DNA of 34,714 nt from a virus. This document shows, in pieces, positions 19,788 through 28,474 of this stretch. Position numbers and translations under genes: made by a program. The stretch is from the IMG/VR virus record IMGVR_UViG_3300032605_000081, positions 1 through 34,714 of that record. One strand, written 5' to 3'. The notes under the pieces are model-generated. The model saw only the letters and a list, made by a program, of their open reading frames with translations, was not told the origin of the DNA and made no database searches. Each line of letters starts with the position of its first letter. Position 1 is the first letter of the stretch.

Positions 19788-21035
19788 ATGGCAAATAACT
19801 TGCTAACCATTAGTAAAATCACCAACGAAGCATTGATGGTGCTTGAGAACGAATTAACTTTTACATCAGAAGTTGATCGCAACTATGATGACCAATTCGC
19901 CGTTGTTGGCGCAAAGATTGGTAACACCGTTAACGTCCGCCGTCCTGGTCGCTTTATCGGCACCACGGGGCCTGCGCTTAATGTCGAGGACTTTAACGAA
20001 TCAAGCGTGCCAGTAACTTTATCCACGCAATTCCATGTGGATACTCAATTTACCACGCAGGACTTGGCTCTGTCGCTGGATATGTTCTCGGATCGTGTGT
20101 TGAAGCCCGCTGTAGCGGCTATCGCCAACAAGATCGATCGTGATGGTCTAGTAATGGCTAAAAACAGCACCGCCAACATCGTTGGTACTGCTGGTACGCC
20201 CCCAACTGGTCTGATTACTTATCTGACTGCTGGTGCTTACCTTGATGCTGAAGGCGCACCACGTGATGGCCGTCGCTCATGTATCGTTGAGCCATTTACA
20301 TCTGCAACTATCGTTGACAGTCTGAAAGGTCTGTTTATGCCTGCTGAGAAGATCAGCCGCCAATACGAAAAAGGCTTGATGGGTGTTGACTCGGCTGGTA
20401 TGTCTTGGAAAATGGATCAGAACGTGGTCAGTCAGACGTTTGGTTCGTATTCTTCGGCTACTTTGTCAACCAACACAGCAACTTTCACAGGTTCGTTGAC
20501 TTCTGGTTGGGCATCAACTTCGACTATCACGATTGCTTCGGCTTCTGCCGCTGCCGCTTTGAATCAAGGTGATGTGATTCAGATTGCTAACGTCTACGCA
20601 GTCAACCCACAAAACCGTCAGGCTTACGGCTCAAACAAGTTACGCAACTTTGTCGTGACTTCTGCTGTAACCATCGGTTCGGGTTCGTCAGCTTCGGTTA
20701 CTGTTAGCCCTGCTATCATCACCGCTGGTCAATTCCAGAACGTATCGGTTAGCGCAACATCGTCAAGCGCAGTTGTAACTCCTTTCAACAACACGGGTAC
20801 AGTATCTCCACAAAACATCGTAATGCATCGCAATGCATTTACGCTGGCTGTGGCTGACCTTGAGTTGCCAGAGGGTGTTCACTTCGCTGGTCGTGCGTCT
20901 GACAAAGAGATTGGTCTGTCAATGCGTGTGGTTCGCCAATACACCATCAACAACGATAGTATTCCTACTCGTCTTGATGTGTTGTACGGCTGGGCACCTC
21001 TGTATCCAGAACTGGCTTGCCGAGTCGCAGCCTAA
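19788..21035 (+). CDS. Major capsid protein, P22 coat type
   Basis: A 415-residue coat protein, close to P22 coat length (430). The N-terminal arm and conserved core are visible: MANNLLTISKITNEALMVLE, RNYDDQFA, GNTVNVRRPGRF, and VDTQFTTQDLALSLDMFSDRV. A Ser/Thr-rich stretch (about residues 215-330) corresponds to the inserted I-domain region. The end, RVVRQYTINNDSIPTRLDVL then YGWAPLYPELACRV, is highly typical. RBS TAAGGAA. A strong terminator hairpin follows at once, in line with high expression. Confidence 0.93.
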   Translation: MANNLLTISKITNEALMVLENELTFTSEVDRNYDDQFAVVGAKIGNTVNVRRPGRFIGTTGPALNVEDFNESSVPVTLSTQFHVDTQFTTQDLALSLDMFSDRVLKPAVAAIANKIDRDGLVMAKNSTANIVGTAGTPPTGLITYLTAGAYLDAEGAPRDGRRSCIVEPFTSATIVDSLKGLFMPAEKISRQYEKGLMGVDSAGMSWKMDQNVVSQTFGSYSSATLSTNTATFTGSLTSGWASTSTITIASASAAAALNQGDVIQIANVYAVNPQNRQAYGSNKLRNFVVTSAVTIGSGSSASVTVSPAIITAGQFQNVSVSATSSSAVVTPFNNTGTVSPQNIVMHRNAFTLAVADLELPEGVHFAGRASDKEIGLSMRVVRQYTINNDSIPTRLDVLYGWAPLYPELACRVAA

Positions 21036-21041
21036 ATTTAG

Positions 21042-21067
21042 TGGGGGGTTCGCCCCCCATTTAATAA
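21042..21067 (+). terminator. Intrinsic terminator after the coat gene (UUCG loop)
   Basis: TGGGGGG-TTCG-CCCCCCA, a 7-bp stem with the very stable UUCG tetraloop, followed by TTTAAT. The T-run is short, so read-through into the next genes is likely. Confidence 0.75.
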
Positions 21068-21086
21068 ACTTTTTAAGGAAATTATC

Positions 21087-21506
21087 ATGGCAAATCCAGG
21101 CCCAGCAAGTACCGTAAGTAACCATCCACAACAAGTATCAACCAATCAGGCTCTACGTCTGTTGGCTGTTGCTAAAGGCGTTAACATTAGCCAAGCGGGT
21201 GATTACGCACTTCCGGTTATCAACTCCACAACCTACGAACCAACGAACGTCATTGTGACGAACGCTTCTTCTGCTTTGTCAACCGCTGCTGCTGGTGTTT
21301 ACACCGCAACGGGTGGTTCGACTGGCGGTGGTTCTGCTGTTGTAACTAGCGGCACTTTAACTTGTGCAGCTACGACTGGCGTTGAACAACTCAGCGTTAA
21401 CGTCGGCACTTCGTTTACCGCACAAACTATGTACTTCAACGTAGCTACTGCCCAAGGTTCAGGCGTAACTGCTGACGTATACGTTTACGGTTACGACTTT
21501 AGCTAA
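21087..21506 (+). CDS. Probable head decoration or fibre protein
   Basis: A 139-residue protein, rich in Ser/Thr/Ala/Gly, beta-rich (TYEPTNVIVTNASSALS... then AQTMYFNVATAQGSG). No signal peptide. It lies directly after the coat gene and has its own RBS (TTAAGGAA). No family is firmly recognised; decoration of the capsid surface is inferred from position and composition. A terminator follows. Confidence 0.6.
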   Translation: MANPGPASTVSNHPQQVSTNQALRLLAVAKGVNISQAGDYALPVINSTTYEPTNVIVTNASSALSTAAAGVYTATGGSTGGGSAVVTSGTLTCAATTGVEQLSVNVGTSFTAQTMYFNVATAQGSGVTADVYVYGYDFS

Positions 21507-21513
21507 TAAGACT

Positions 21514-21537
21514 ATCCCCCTTCGGGGGGATTTCTTT
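21514..21537 (+). terminator. Intrinsic terminator after the first decoration-like gene
   Basis: ATCCCCC-TTCG-GGGGGAT, a 7-bp stem with UUCG loop, followed by TTTCTTT. It is the second such hairpin within 500 bases. Confidence 0.75.
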
Positions 21538-21550
21538 AAAGGAACAGATC

Positions 21551-21886
21551 ATGCCTTCGACTACCATTGCTAGGGGTAATGCCCTACAGACTTTTTACGT
21601 TGGCGCAGTTTTGGCTAACGGTTCTAACACGCTGACAGCTAACACGACTACAGCAGTTACTTATACCGTACCTGGTATCCAAGCAACTGACTATATTCTT
21701 GTTCAAGGCGTTGTTGGTTCACAAACCGCTGGAGTAATTATCGCTGAAGCAGACGCAACTGCTGCTAACACGATTCAAATCCAGTATGGCAATTTAACTT
21801 CTAACGCTTCTTTGACACCAGCAAGCGGCACTTATGTAATTCAAGTTGTCCGTTCTGATGGGCCACTCCCAGCGTCGGCGGTGTAA
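21551..21886 (+). CDS. Beta-rich structural protein, possible head decoration
   Basis: A 111-residue, Thr/Ala/Val-rich protein (LTANTTTAVTYTVPGIQATDY, ILVQGVVGSQTAGVIIAEAD). It begins after the 21514 terminator with RBS AAAGGAA. The pattern fits a small beta-sandwich displayed on the virion. No family is recognised. Confidence 0.6.
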   Translation: MPSTTIARGNALQTFYVGAVLANGSNTLTANTTTAVTYTVPGIQATDYILVQGVVGSQTAGVIIAEADATAANTIQIQYGNLTSNASLTPASGTYVIQVVRSDGPLPASAV

Positions 21887-21888
21887 TC

Positions 21889-22236
21889 ATGTCAAATACC
21901 AGCGTAATCCGTACCGCTGGTCAAACCTTTGCGTTGTCGGTTACTAACTCGGCACACGCATCGGTTACGATCAACGACACTACTAACGATCAGATTAACT
22001 TTGCTTCGTTTTTAAATACTGGCGCATCGCCTGTTGCTATCAAAGTGACAAACTATTCACCTGCTCCTGCTGCCGTATTTCCTACGGATGGCACGCCTGG
22101 TGACTTTGTTTTGTCACCTTTGATGACAACTCCGATAGTATTGGCTGTACCGACTAGTCCTTTTTACATGACTGCTATCAGTAATAGTGCAACTGCATCT
22201 ATAATCTATGTAACACCGACTAACGATCAGTCGTAA
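21889..22236 (+). CDS. Beta-rich structural protein, possible head decoration
   Basis: A 115-residue protein of the same general make-up as its two upstream neighbours (FALSVTNSAHASVTINDTT; SPLMTTPIVLAVPTSPFYM). The start is two bases after the previous stop, so the two are probably translated together. Function is inferred only from position. Confidence 0.6.
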   Translation: MSNTSVIRTAGQTFALSVTNSAHASVTINDTTNDQINFASFLNTGASPVAIKVTNYSPAPAAVFPTDGTPGDFVLSPLMTTPIVLAVPTSPFYMTAISNSATASIIYVTPTNDQS

Positions 22237-22246
22237 GGAATTTTTT

Positions 22247-25153
22247 ATGGCTAACCCAGCCTTGACTGTTGACCAAAACTTATTGCCTGTTCAGGCTTAT
22301 TTCAATCTTGACGGGTCATTTAATACGTTCATCGGTCAAGGTCAGCCATTTTATGCAACATTTAACCCTGTTCAATCAGGGTTATCCATTACAAATAGCA
22401 CAATTAATAGTACGACTATTGGTGCTATTACGCCTTCAACGGGTAACTTTACAAGTTTATCGACGGTTACAGGCACAATTACGACTGCACCTGTAAACGG
22501 TACAGATATTGTCAATAAAGCGTATGTTGATAGTGCTGCGCTAGGTCTTAGCTTTAAAAATCCCGCATTAGTAGCGACAACTGCGAACATTACGTTGTCC
22601 GGATTGCAGACAATTGACGGTATTTCTGTCCCTGCGGGTTCACGAGTTCTAGTAAAAAACCAGTCAAATACGCCTGATAATGGCATTTATGTCGCTGATT
22701 CGGGTGCTTGGTCACGTTCTAGTGATGCAGCGACTTGGAACGCCTTAGTATCAGCATTTTTGTTTGTAGAAGAAGGTACAGCAAACGCAGGTGGCGCATT
22801 TTATTGCCCTGTGTTGCCAGGTGGAACGCTTGGTGTCACGCCTGTTACTTGGAATTCATTTACATTTACTGCAATTTATACCGCAGGTACAGGTTTAACG
22901 CTATCTGGCGGCAACGTATTTAGCATTACCAATACAACTGTAACTGCTAACAGCTATGGTTCAGCATCAAGCGTACCGACTTTTACAGTTAACTCTCAAG
23001 GTCAATTAACTGCGGCAAGCAATACACCAATTGCTATTGGCGCATCGCAAATTACGTCTGGCACGCTTGCATCGTCGCTTATTTCTGGTTCTTACACCGG
23101 AATTACAGGCGTTGGCACGTTAACAGCAGGTACTTGGAACGCATCGGTTATTGGTTCTGCTTACGGTGGTTTAGGAGCATCGTCATTAACTGGTTATTTG
23201 TATGGAAATGGCGCAGGTGCAGCAACAGCATCGACAACCATTCCAACTACAGCACTAAGTGGTACGATTACTAACGCTCAATTAGCAAACAGCACGATTT
23301 CTGGCGTTTCGTTGGGCAGCAATTTATTTAGTTTGACGTTTGGTTCAGGCTTATCAGGATCAAACTATAACGGTTCTGGCGCAATAACCGTTACAAACAG
23401 CGCACCAATGGTTTATCCTAGTTCTGGCATCCCAAATAGCACAGGAACAGCGTGGGGAACATCGTATAGCACGTCTGGTTCAGGTTCGGTTGCTTTAACA
23501 ACAGGTGCAACTTTTACCGCACCAATTCAAGCAACTTACGAAACATTTACTGCACAAGCAAGTAATCCGACAGCTAGCACAGGCGTTGTTTGGTACGATC
23601 AAAACAAAGATAGTTTGTCTTATTACAATGCGACAGGCTATGAAATCAACATTGGTCAGCAAGTCGATCAAGTTTGCTATAACAACACAGGTTCAACAAT
23701 TCCGTCTGGAACTGCTGTTTATCTAAGTGGTGGAAGTTCGGGCAACTATCCTTATATTTCACCAGCAATTGCAACATCGCCAACAAATGCAAACATGATT
23801 GGCGTAACAGGTCAGTCAATTACTAATGGTTCAACTGGCGTTGTGGTCATTCTAGGTGGCATTTTTAGCTATAACACAACGGGAATGACTGCTGGGCAAA
23901 CATTATATTTATCGCCTTCAACAGCAGGTGCATTGACAACAACGCAACCTAGCAGCCCATTTTATGCGGTTCGTGCGGGTTTTGTGATTGTTGGCGGTTC
24001 TTCAACTGGCATTATTTTCGTATCAGTACGAAATGTTTATACGCTTGGTTCTAATATTATTTCGCCAGTATCGCTGACAGCGTTTAGCACAAGTTCTAAC
24101 GTAATGTCGCTTTATGGCTATAGTTCTAGCCAAATAGCAGATTTGTTTGATGTATATACATATTCTGGCGGCACAAAAGCATTTGCAATCAATAATGTTG
24201 GCGCAATTCTTTTAAGCAATTCTGCTGGAACGACTGGACAAGTTCTGACTAGCGCAGGTTCGGGTGCGATTCCGACTTGGACAACGCCTAGTTCTGGCGC
24301 AACGATTACAGACGATACGACTACTAACGCAACTCGTTATTTAGGCTTTACATCTGCCACTAGCGGTTCGCTATCAACGCTATATACCAGTTCTACCAAG
24401 CTGCAATACAACCCGTCAACAGGATTGCTAACTTCAACTGGATTTAGCGGTTCTGGTGCGTCATTAACGTCTTTAAACGCTTCTAATCTTTCGTCTGGTA
24501 CTGTACCATCAGCGCAAATTTCAGGCTCTTATACGGGCATTACAGGCGTTGGAACGCTAACTGCGGGAACATGGAACGCTTCTACCATTGGCGTTGCTTA
24601 TGGCGGCACAGGTGCTACGACATTAACTGGCATCTTAAAGGGTAATGGAACGTCAGCATTTACAGCGGCAACAGCAGGTACGGATTATGTTGCACCTGCG
24701 ACAGCAACGACATTTATTGCTACGCAGACATTTAATGGAACATCTAGTACGTTAGCTGCGGTATTTCCTAACATCGCTGAAATGACAACAGTAAGCGCAA
24801 CTGCGGCAACGGGTACGATTAACTACTATTTAAATAGCCAATCTGTGCTGTATTACACAAGTAATGCAAGTGCTAACTGGACGGTTAACTTTGCGTTCTC
24901 AAGCGGCACATCGTTGAATACCGCATTATCCACAGGTCAAAGTATGACGGCGGTATTTTTAGTAACGCAAGGTTCAACCGCTTATTACAACTCTGCCGTG
25001 ACCATTGACGGTACGTCTGTAACACCTAAATGGCAGGGCGGTAGCGCACCGACATCGGGTAACGCAAGCGGTGTAGATGTTTATAGTTATACGATTATTA
25101 AAACGGGTTCTGCTGCTTATACTGTTTTAGCTTCTATCACTCAGTTTAAATAA
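22247..25153 (+). CDS. Large fibre protein with repeated modules
   Basis: A 968-residue, Ser/Thr/Gly-rich fibre protein without membrane or enzymatic motifs. A module of about 58 residues occurs twice (about 265-323 and 745-801), each with ISGSYTGITGVGTLTAG then TWNAS-x-IG-x-AYGG; such modules are widespread in phage fibres. An early region reads NKAYVDSAALGLSFKNPAL and VLVKNQSNTPDNGIYVA, typical of fibre shaft entry domains. RBS AAGGAA. It probably makes a trimeric fibre for host contact. Whether it is on head or tail is not decided by sequence; its place right after the head genes leaves both open. Confidence 0.75.
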   Translation: MANPALTVDQNLLPVQAYFNLDGSFNTFIGQGQPFYATFNPVQSGLSITNSTINSTTIGAITPSTGNFTSLSTVTGTITTAPVNGTDIVNKAYVDSAALGLSFKNPALVATTANITLSGLQTIDGISVPAGSRVLVKNQSNTPDNGIYVADSGAWSRSSDAATWNALVSAFLFVEEGTANAGGAFYCPVLPGGTLGVTPVTWNSFTFTAIYTAGTGLTLSGGNVFSITNTTVTANSYGSASSVPTFTVNSQGQLTAASNTPIAIGASQITSGTLASSLISGSYTGITGVGTLTAGTWNASVIGSAYGGLGASSLTGYLYGNGAGAATASTTIPTTALSGTITNAQLANSTISGVSLGSNLFSLTFGSGLSGSNYNGSGAITVTNSAPMVYPSSGIPNSTGTAWGTSYSTSGSGSVALTTGATFTAPIQATYETFTAQASNPTASTGVVWYDQNKDSLSYYNATGYEINIGQQVDQVCYNNTGSTIPSGTAVYLSGGSSGNYPYISPAIATSPTNANMIGVTGQSITNGSTGVVVILGGIFSYNTTGMTAGQTLYLSPSTAGALTTTQPSSPFYAVRAGFVIVGGSSTGIIFVSVRNVYTLGSNIISPVSLTAFSTSSNVMSLYGYSSSQIADLFDVYTYSGGTKAFAINNVGAILLSNSAGTTGQVLTSAGSGAIPTWTTPSSGATITDDTTTNATRYLGFTSATSGSLSTLYTSSTKLQYNPSTGLLTSTGFSGSGASLTSLNASNLSSGTVPSAQISGSYTGITGVGTLTAGTWNASTIGVAYGGTGATTLTGILKGNGTSAFTAATAGTDYVAPATATTFIATQTFNGTSSTLAAVFPNIAEMTTVSATAATGTINYYLNSQSVLYYTSNASANWTVNFAFSSGTSLNTALSTGQSMTAVFLVTQGSTAYYNSAVTIDGTSVTPKWQGGSAPTSGNASGVDVYSYTIIKTGSAAYTVLASITQFK

Positions 25154-25154
25154 T

Positions 25155-26000
25155 ATGCCAACAATTCAAACGATAGGTTCTGTAGCTGCTCGTTCGTATG
25201 GTTTTGGCGCAAAAGCACCTAAAGTGCCTTATTCTGCATCTTATCTTGTTGTTGCAGGCGGCGGAAGCGGAGGTTCCTACGGGGGGGGCGGAGGCGCAGG
25301 TGGTTTATTATCAGGAAGTTCAACATTAACGCCTAAAACAACTTATAACATTAGCGTTGGTGCTGGTGGAGCTGGAGGTTTAAGTTCAGGCGCAAACGGT
25401 TCAAACAGTTCGTTTGATGTAATTGCTGTGTCGGTTGGCGGTGGCGGTGGCTCTGCTGGTAGTACTGGTAGCAACGGCGGCTCTGGCGGTGGCGGTGGAA
25501 CAGGTGTTAGTGGACCTGCTGGGGGAAGCGGAACATCTGGTCAGGGTTATGCTGGCGGTGCGGGCGCAAACAATTTTGGTGGTGCAGGTGGTGGCGGTGG
25601 AGGCGGTGCTGGTGGTGCTGGAGCAAGCGCAACATATTCTGGTTCTGCTGCTGGTAATGGCGGTTTAGGTCTTGCGTCATCCATAACAGGTTCATCTGTT
25701 TATTACGCTAGTGGTGGTGCTGGTGGTGCGTATTCTGGTAGCACAGCCGGTACAGCAAGTGCTGGCGGTGGTGGGAATGGTTCAAATAGTGTTGCTGGTG
25801 GAAACGGCACAGCCAACACAGGTGGCGGTGGTGGTGGCGGAGGTTATTTACAAAATGGCGGTAATGGTGGAACAGGTGTTGTAATTCTTTCTGTACCAAC
25901 TGCAAGTGTAGGAACATATACAGGAACAACAACCGTTACGACTAGCGGAAGTAATACCATTATTCAATGGACTAGCGGTACTGGAACATATACGGCTTAA
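25155..26000 (+). CDS. Glycine-rich adhesin protein
   Basis: A 281-residue protein with SASYLVVAGGGSGG followed by about 190 residues of very dense Gly motifs (GGGGGAGG type) and a C-terminus GVVILSVPTAS plus an IQWTSGTGTYTA end. This matches glycine-rich fibre-tip proteins that form sandwiches of polyglycine-II helices, as in T-even adhesins. It starts one base after the fibre gene without its own SD site, so it depends on coupled translation. Probable role: receptor-binding tip or chaperone-like cap of the preceding fibre. Confidence 0.7.
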   Translation: MPTIQTIGSVAARSYGFGAKAPKVPYSASYLVVAGGGSGGSYGGGGGAGGLLSGSSTLTPKTTYNISVGAGGAGGLSSGANGSNSSFDVIAVSVGGGGGSAGSTGSNGGSGGGGGTGVSGPAGGSGTSGQGYAGGAGANNFGGAGGGGGGGAGGAGASATYSGSAAGNGGLGLASSITGSSVYYASGGAGGAYSGSTAGTASAGGGGNGSNSVAGGNGTANTGGGGGGGGYLQNGGNGGTGVVILSVPTASVGTYTGTTTVTTSGSNTIIQWTSGTGTYTA

Positions 26001-26002
26001 TC

Positions 26003-26299
26003 ATGTTTAACTGGAAAATCCTAGAAATGTACGCCACAGATGGAATTGTCCATGCTGTGAAATATAGCGTTGAATATGAAGGAATTACCACAGAAGGAAC
26101 ATGGTCACCAAAGGTAATTAACGCTAAAATACCATTTGAAAACCTTAATGAAGGTCTTGTGCGTGATTGGATTAAACAAGACTTAACAATTGATGGTGTA
26201 AACCTTGTTGAAAATAACTTAGCTAAACAGGCTGCGGGATTGCATAATAAAGTGCAAATACCGTGGCGTGCGCCTACTTTTACGCCATTTGGAGAATAA
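26003..26299 (+). CDS. Hypothetical 98-residue protein in the fibre block
   Basis: A small alpha/beta protein (MFNWKILEMYATDGIVHAVK, ENLNEGLVRDWIKQDL, HNKVQIPW). Similar small proteins occur beside fibre genes in other phages, but no function is known to me. It starts two bases after the glycine-rich gene and may be a fibre assembly factor; this is inference. Confidence 0.6.
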   Translation: MFNWKILEMYATDGIVHAVKYSVEYEGITTEGTWSPKVINAKIPFENLNEGLVRDWIKQDLTIDGVNLVENNLAKQAAGLHNKVQIPWRAPTFTPFGE

Positions 26300-26302
26300 A
26301 TA

Positions 26303-27460
26303 ATGTCAGTAAATCTTTCCCCTCTAGCTGGCGCAGGTTGGCAATTTTTTGATAATAATGGCTTGCCGTTGGGTGCTGGCTTGCTTTATACCTATGCCGC
26401 AGGTACTTCTACACCACAAACAACATACACAACAAGTGCAGGTTCTGTTGCCAATTCAAACCCTATTGTTTTAGACGCATCGGGTAGAAGTTCTAACGAA
26501 ATATGGCTAACAACAGGGCAATCATATAAGTTTGTATTACAAACGTCTGCTGCCGTACAAATTTGGTCATTTGATAATATTAGTGGCATCAATGATATTA
26601 CTGTCGCAACAGCAACAAATTTAACAGTTTCTGGCACATTAACAGCTTCTGGAACAATTACTGGTAGCGGATTTACTAATTATTTTGCCGCACCACCCGC
26701 AATTGGCGGAACAACGCCGGCAAACGGTACGTTTACGAATTTGACAGCTACCGTCGCTTCAACGCTGCCGACTGCAGGTCAATTTGACAATAGCACTTCT
26801 GGCGCAACGACTGCGTTTGTGCAAAGTGCGTTAGGAAATTTATCATCTGTCACATTTATTGGCACAACCCAAACTTTAACAAATGCGGTAACAGGTTCAT
26901 TAGTATATTGCACACCAACATCCAACATTATATTAACGCTACCGTTAGCAAATAACTTACCGACAGGCACTCAAATAAATTTTGTTAATATCAATCCATC
27001 AACCGTTCAGTTAGTTGCTAACGGTGCAAATGTTATTAACTTTATTGGTAATGGTGCATCTGTTAGTCCTTATTTATCAGTTAATGATACTGCTACGTTA
27101 ATTTGGACGGGTAGTGTTTGGAATATTATCGGCGGCTCAATTGAATGGCAATATCAATCAGCACGATTTGGTGCAAGTTTAACGAGTAATGGTTATCAAA
27201 AATTACCGTCTGGTTTATATATGCAATGGGGGCAAGCCGTATCAAGCGGTACAAGTGCTGATAATGTTTCTGTTACTTATCCTACTGCGTTTCCAACTGG
27301 TACATTAAGAACATACGCAATACTTGCTGGTTCGCCTTCTAGCGGATCATTTTCTGTTGCAGCAGGTAGTTCTACAACATCAACAGCGGCATTTACAGCA
27401 CTGTCAGGTGGATCAGCAGCTTCAGGCGTTACGATTAACTGGTTTGCCTTGGGGTATTAA
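26303..27460 (+). CDS. Tail fibre protein with gp53-like C-terminal domain
   Basis: A 385-residue protein. The N-terminal domain SPLAGAGWQFFDNNGLPLGAG then LLYTYAAGTSTPQTTYT and GRSSNEIWLTTGQSYKFVL is a common phage fibre attachment domain. The middle is a Ser/Thr-rich shaft. The C-terminal part (SNGYQKLPSGLYMQWGQA ... YPTAFP ... VTINWFALGY) resembles the receptor-binding domain called gp53-like. It likely contacts the host surface. The next gene starts immediately after its stop. Confidence 0.78.
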   Translation: MSVNLSPLAGAGWQFFDNNGLPLGAGLLYTYAAGTSTPQTTYTTSAGSVANSNPIVLDASGRSSNEIWLTTGQSYKFVLQTSAAVQIWSFDNISGINDITVATATNLTVSGTLTASGTITGSGFTNYFAAPPAIGGTTPANGTFTNLTATVASTLPTAGQFDNSTSGATTAFVQSALGNLSSVTFIGTTQTLTNAVTGSLVYCTPTSNIILTLPLANNLPTGTQINFVNINPSTVQLVANGANVINFIGNGASVSPYLSVNDTATLIWTGSVWNIIGGSIEWQYQSARFGASLTSNGYQKLPSGLYMQWGQAVSSGTSADNVSVTYPTAFPTGTLRTYAILAGSPSSGSFSVAAGSSTTSTAAFTALSGGSAASGVTINWFALGY

Positions 27461-28444
27461 ATGACTCAACCAATTGACATTGTAAGCAGAGCATTAAAAG
27501 ATATTGGTGCGCTTGAAGCAGGGGAAACACCTACGGCAGAAGCGGCACAAGATGCGTTTGATATGCTTAACGATATGATTGACCAATGGTCAAACGAAGA
27601 TATGATGGTGTTTTATAAAAACGAAATCGTATTTCCGATTACCGCAGGTCAGACTCAGTACACGATTGGCCCAAACGGTCAAATTGGTGCGGTGGTCACA
27701 GGTTACATATTAGGCACGACTTTAACCATTACAGGTATTACATCTGGTGCAGTATCCACAGGGCAAACCCTAAGTGGTACTGGTATCACAAACGGCACAA
27801 CTATTACTCAAATGTTGACGGGTGCGGGTAACAACGTAAACGAAGCAGGTACATACACCGTTAATATCTCGCAGACAGCGGGTACATCAAGTGTGCCAAT
27901 CACGATAAATTTATACTATCAAAGACCGCTAACGATAAATTCTGCTTTTGTTCGCATCAATACAAACAGCAACGGTATTCCAATCGTAAACGGTGGGTTG
28001 GATTACCCTGTAGCGATATTAAATGTTGAAGATTACGAAATGATTGGGCTGAAAACGCTTAATGGGCCGTGGCCTAAAGCGTTGTATTATCAACCATCCG
28101 AAACGCTCGGCAACATTTATGTATGGCCTAATCCAGCACAAGGTGAAATGCACATATTTGCTGATAACATATTTAGCAGATATTCAACGCTATACGATTC
28201 AATCATATTGCCACAAGGTTATATAAATGCGCTTAGATGGTGTTTGGCAGAAAGACTAATGCCTATGTACGGTAAGAATCAAGCAACACAAATTGGATTG
28301 ATTACTGGATTTGCTGCACAAGCAAAAAGTACAGTAAAGCGTACTAATATGCGTCCGGTTCAGGCTGCTAGATTTGCGGATGCGTTGTTGTCAAGCAGAC
28401 AAAAAGACGCTGGTTGGATACTCTCGGGGGGTTTCTTCAGGTGA
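27461..28444 (+). CDS. Head-tail adaptor, P22 gp4-like, with inserted beta domain
   Basis: A 327-residue protein, about twice the length of P22 gp4 (166). Conserved parts flank an insert: IVSRALKDIGALEAGETPT, DAFDMLNDMIDQWSNEDMMV and YTIGPNGQ before it; SAFVRI, DYPVAILNVEDYEMIGLKTL, PKALYYQP and ALRWCLAERLMPMYG after it. The insert (about residues 74-152; 27680-27916) reads LTITGITSGAVSTGQTLSG, then ITNGTTITQMLTGAG and GTYTVNISQTAGT, an Ig-like surface module. gp4 binds the portal and starts tail assembly. Confidence 0.85.
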   Translation: MTQPIDIVSRALKDIGALEAGETPTAEAAQDAFDMLNDMIDQWSNEDMMVFYKNEIVFPITAGQTQYTIGPNGQIGAVVTGYILGTTLTITGITSGAVSTGQTLSGTGITNGTTITQMLTGAGNNVNEAGTYTVNISQTAGTSSVPITINLYYQRPLTINSAFVRINTNSNGIPIVNGGLDYPVAILNVEDYEMIGLKTLNGPWPKALYYQPSETLGNIYVWPNPAQGEMHIFADNIFSRYSTLYDSIILPQGYINALRWCLAERLMPMYGKNQATQIGLITGFAAQAKSTVKRTNMRPVQAARFADALLSSRQKDAGWILSGGFFR

Positions 28445-28474
28445 TAAATTCCGCTAGTTTGTATAAGGACTAAT

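Noticed and set aside
23041-24660. Diversity-generating retroelement template/variable repeats
   Set aside because: The two similar segments are both inside the fibre gene, differ at synonymous sites in general rather than at A positions, and no reverse transcriptase is present.
25423-25932. Long ORFs in other frames of the glycine-rich gene
   Set aside because: They arise from the GGT/GGC-rich repeats and encode His- or Val/Leu-rich low-complexity sequence; shadows only.
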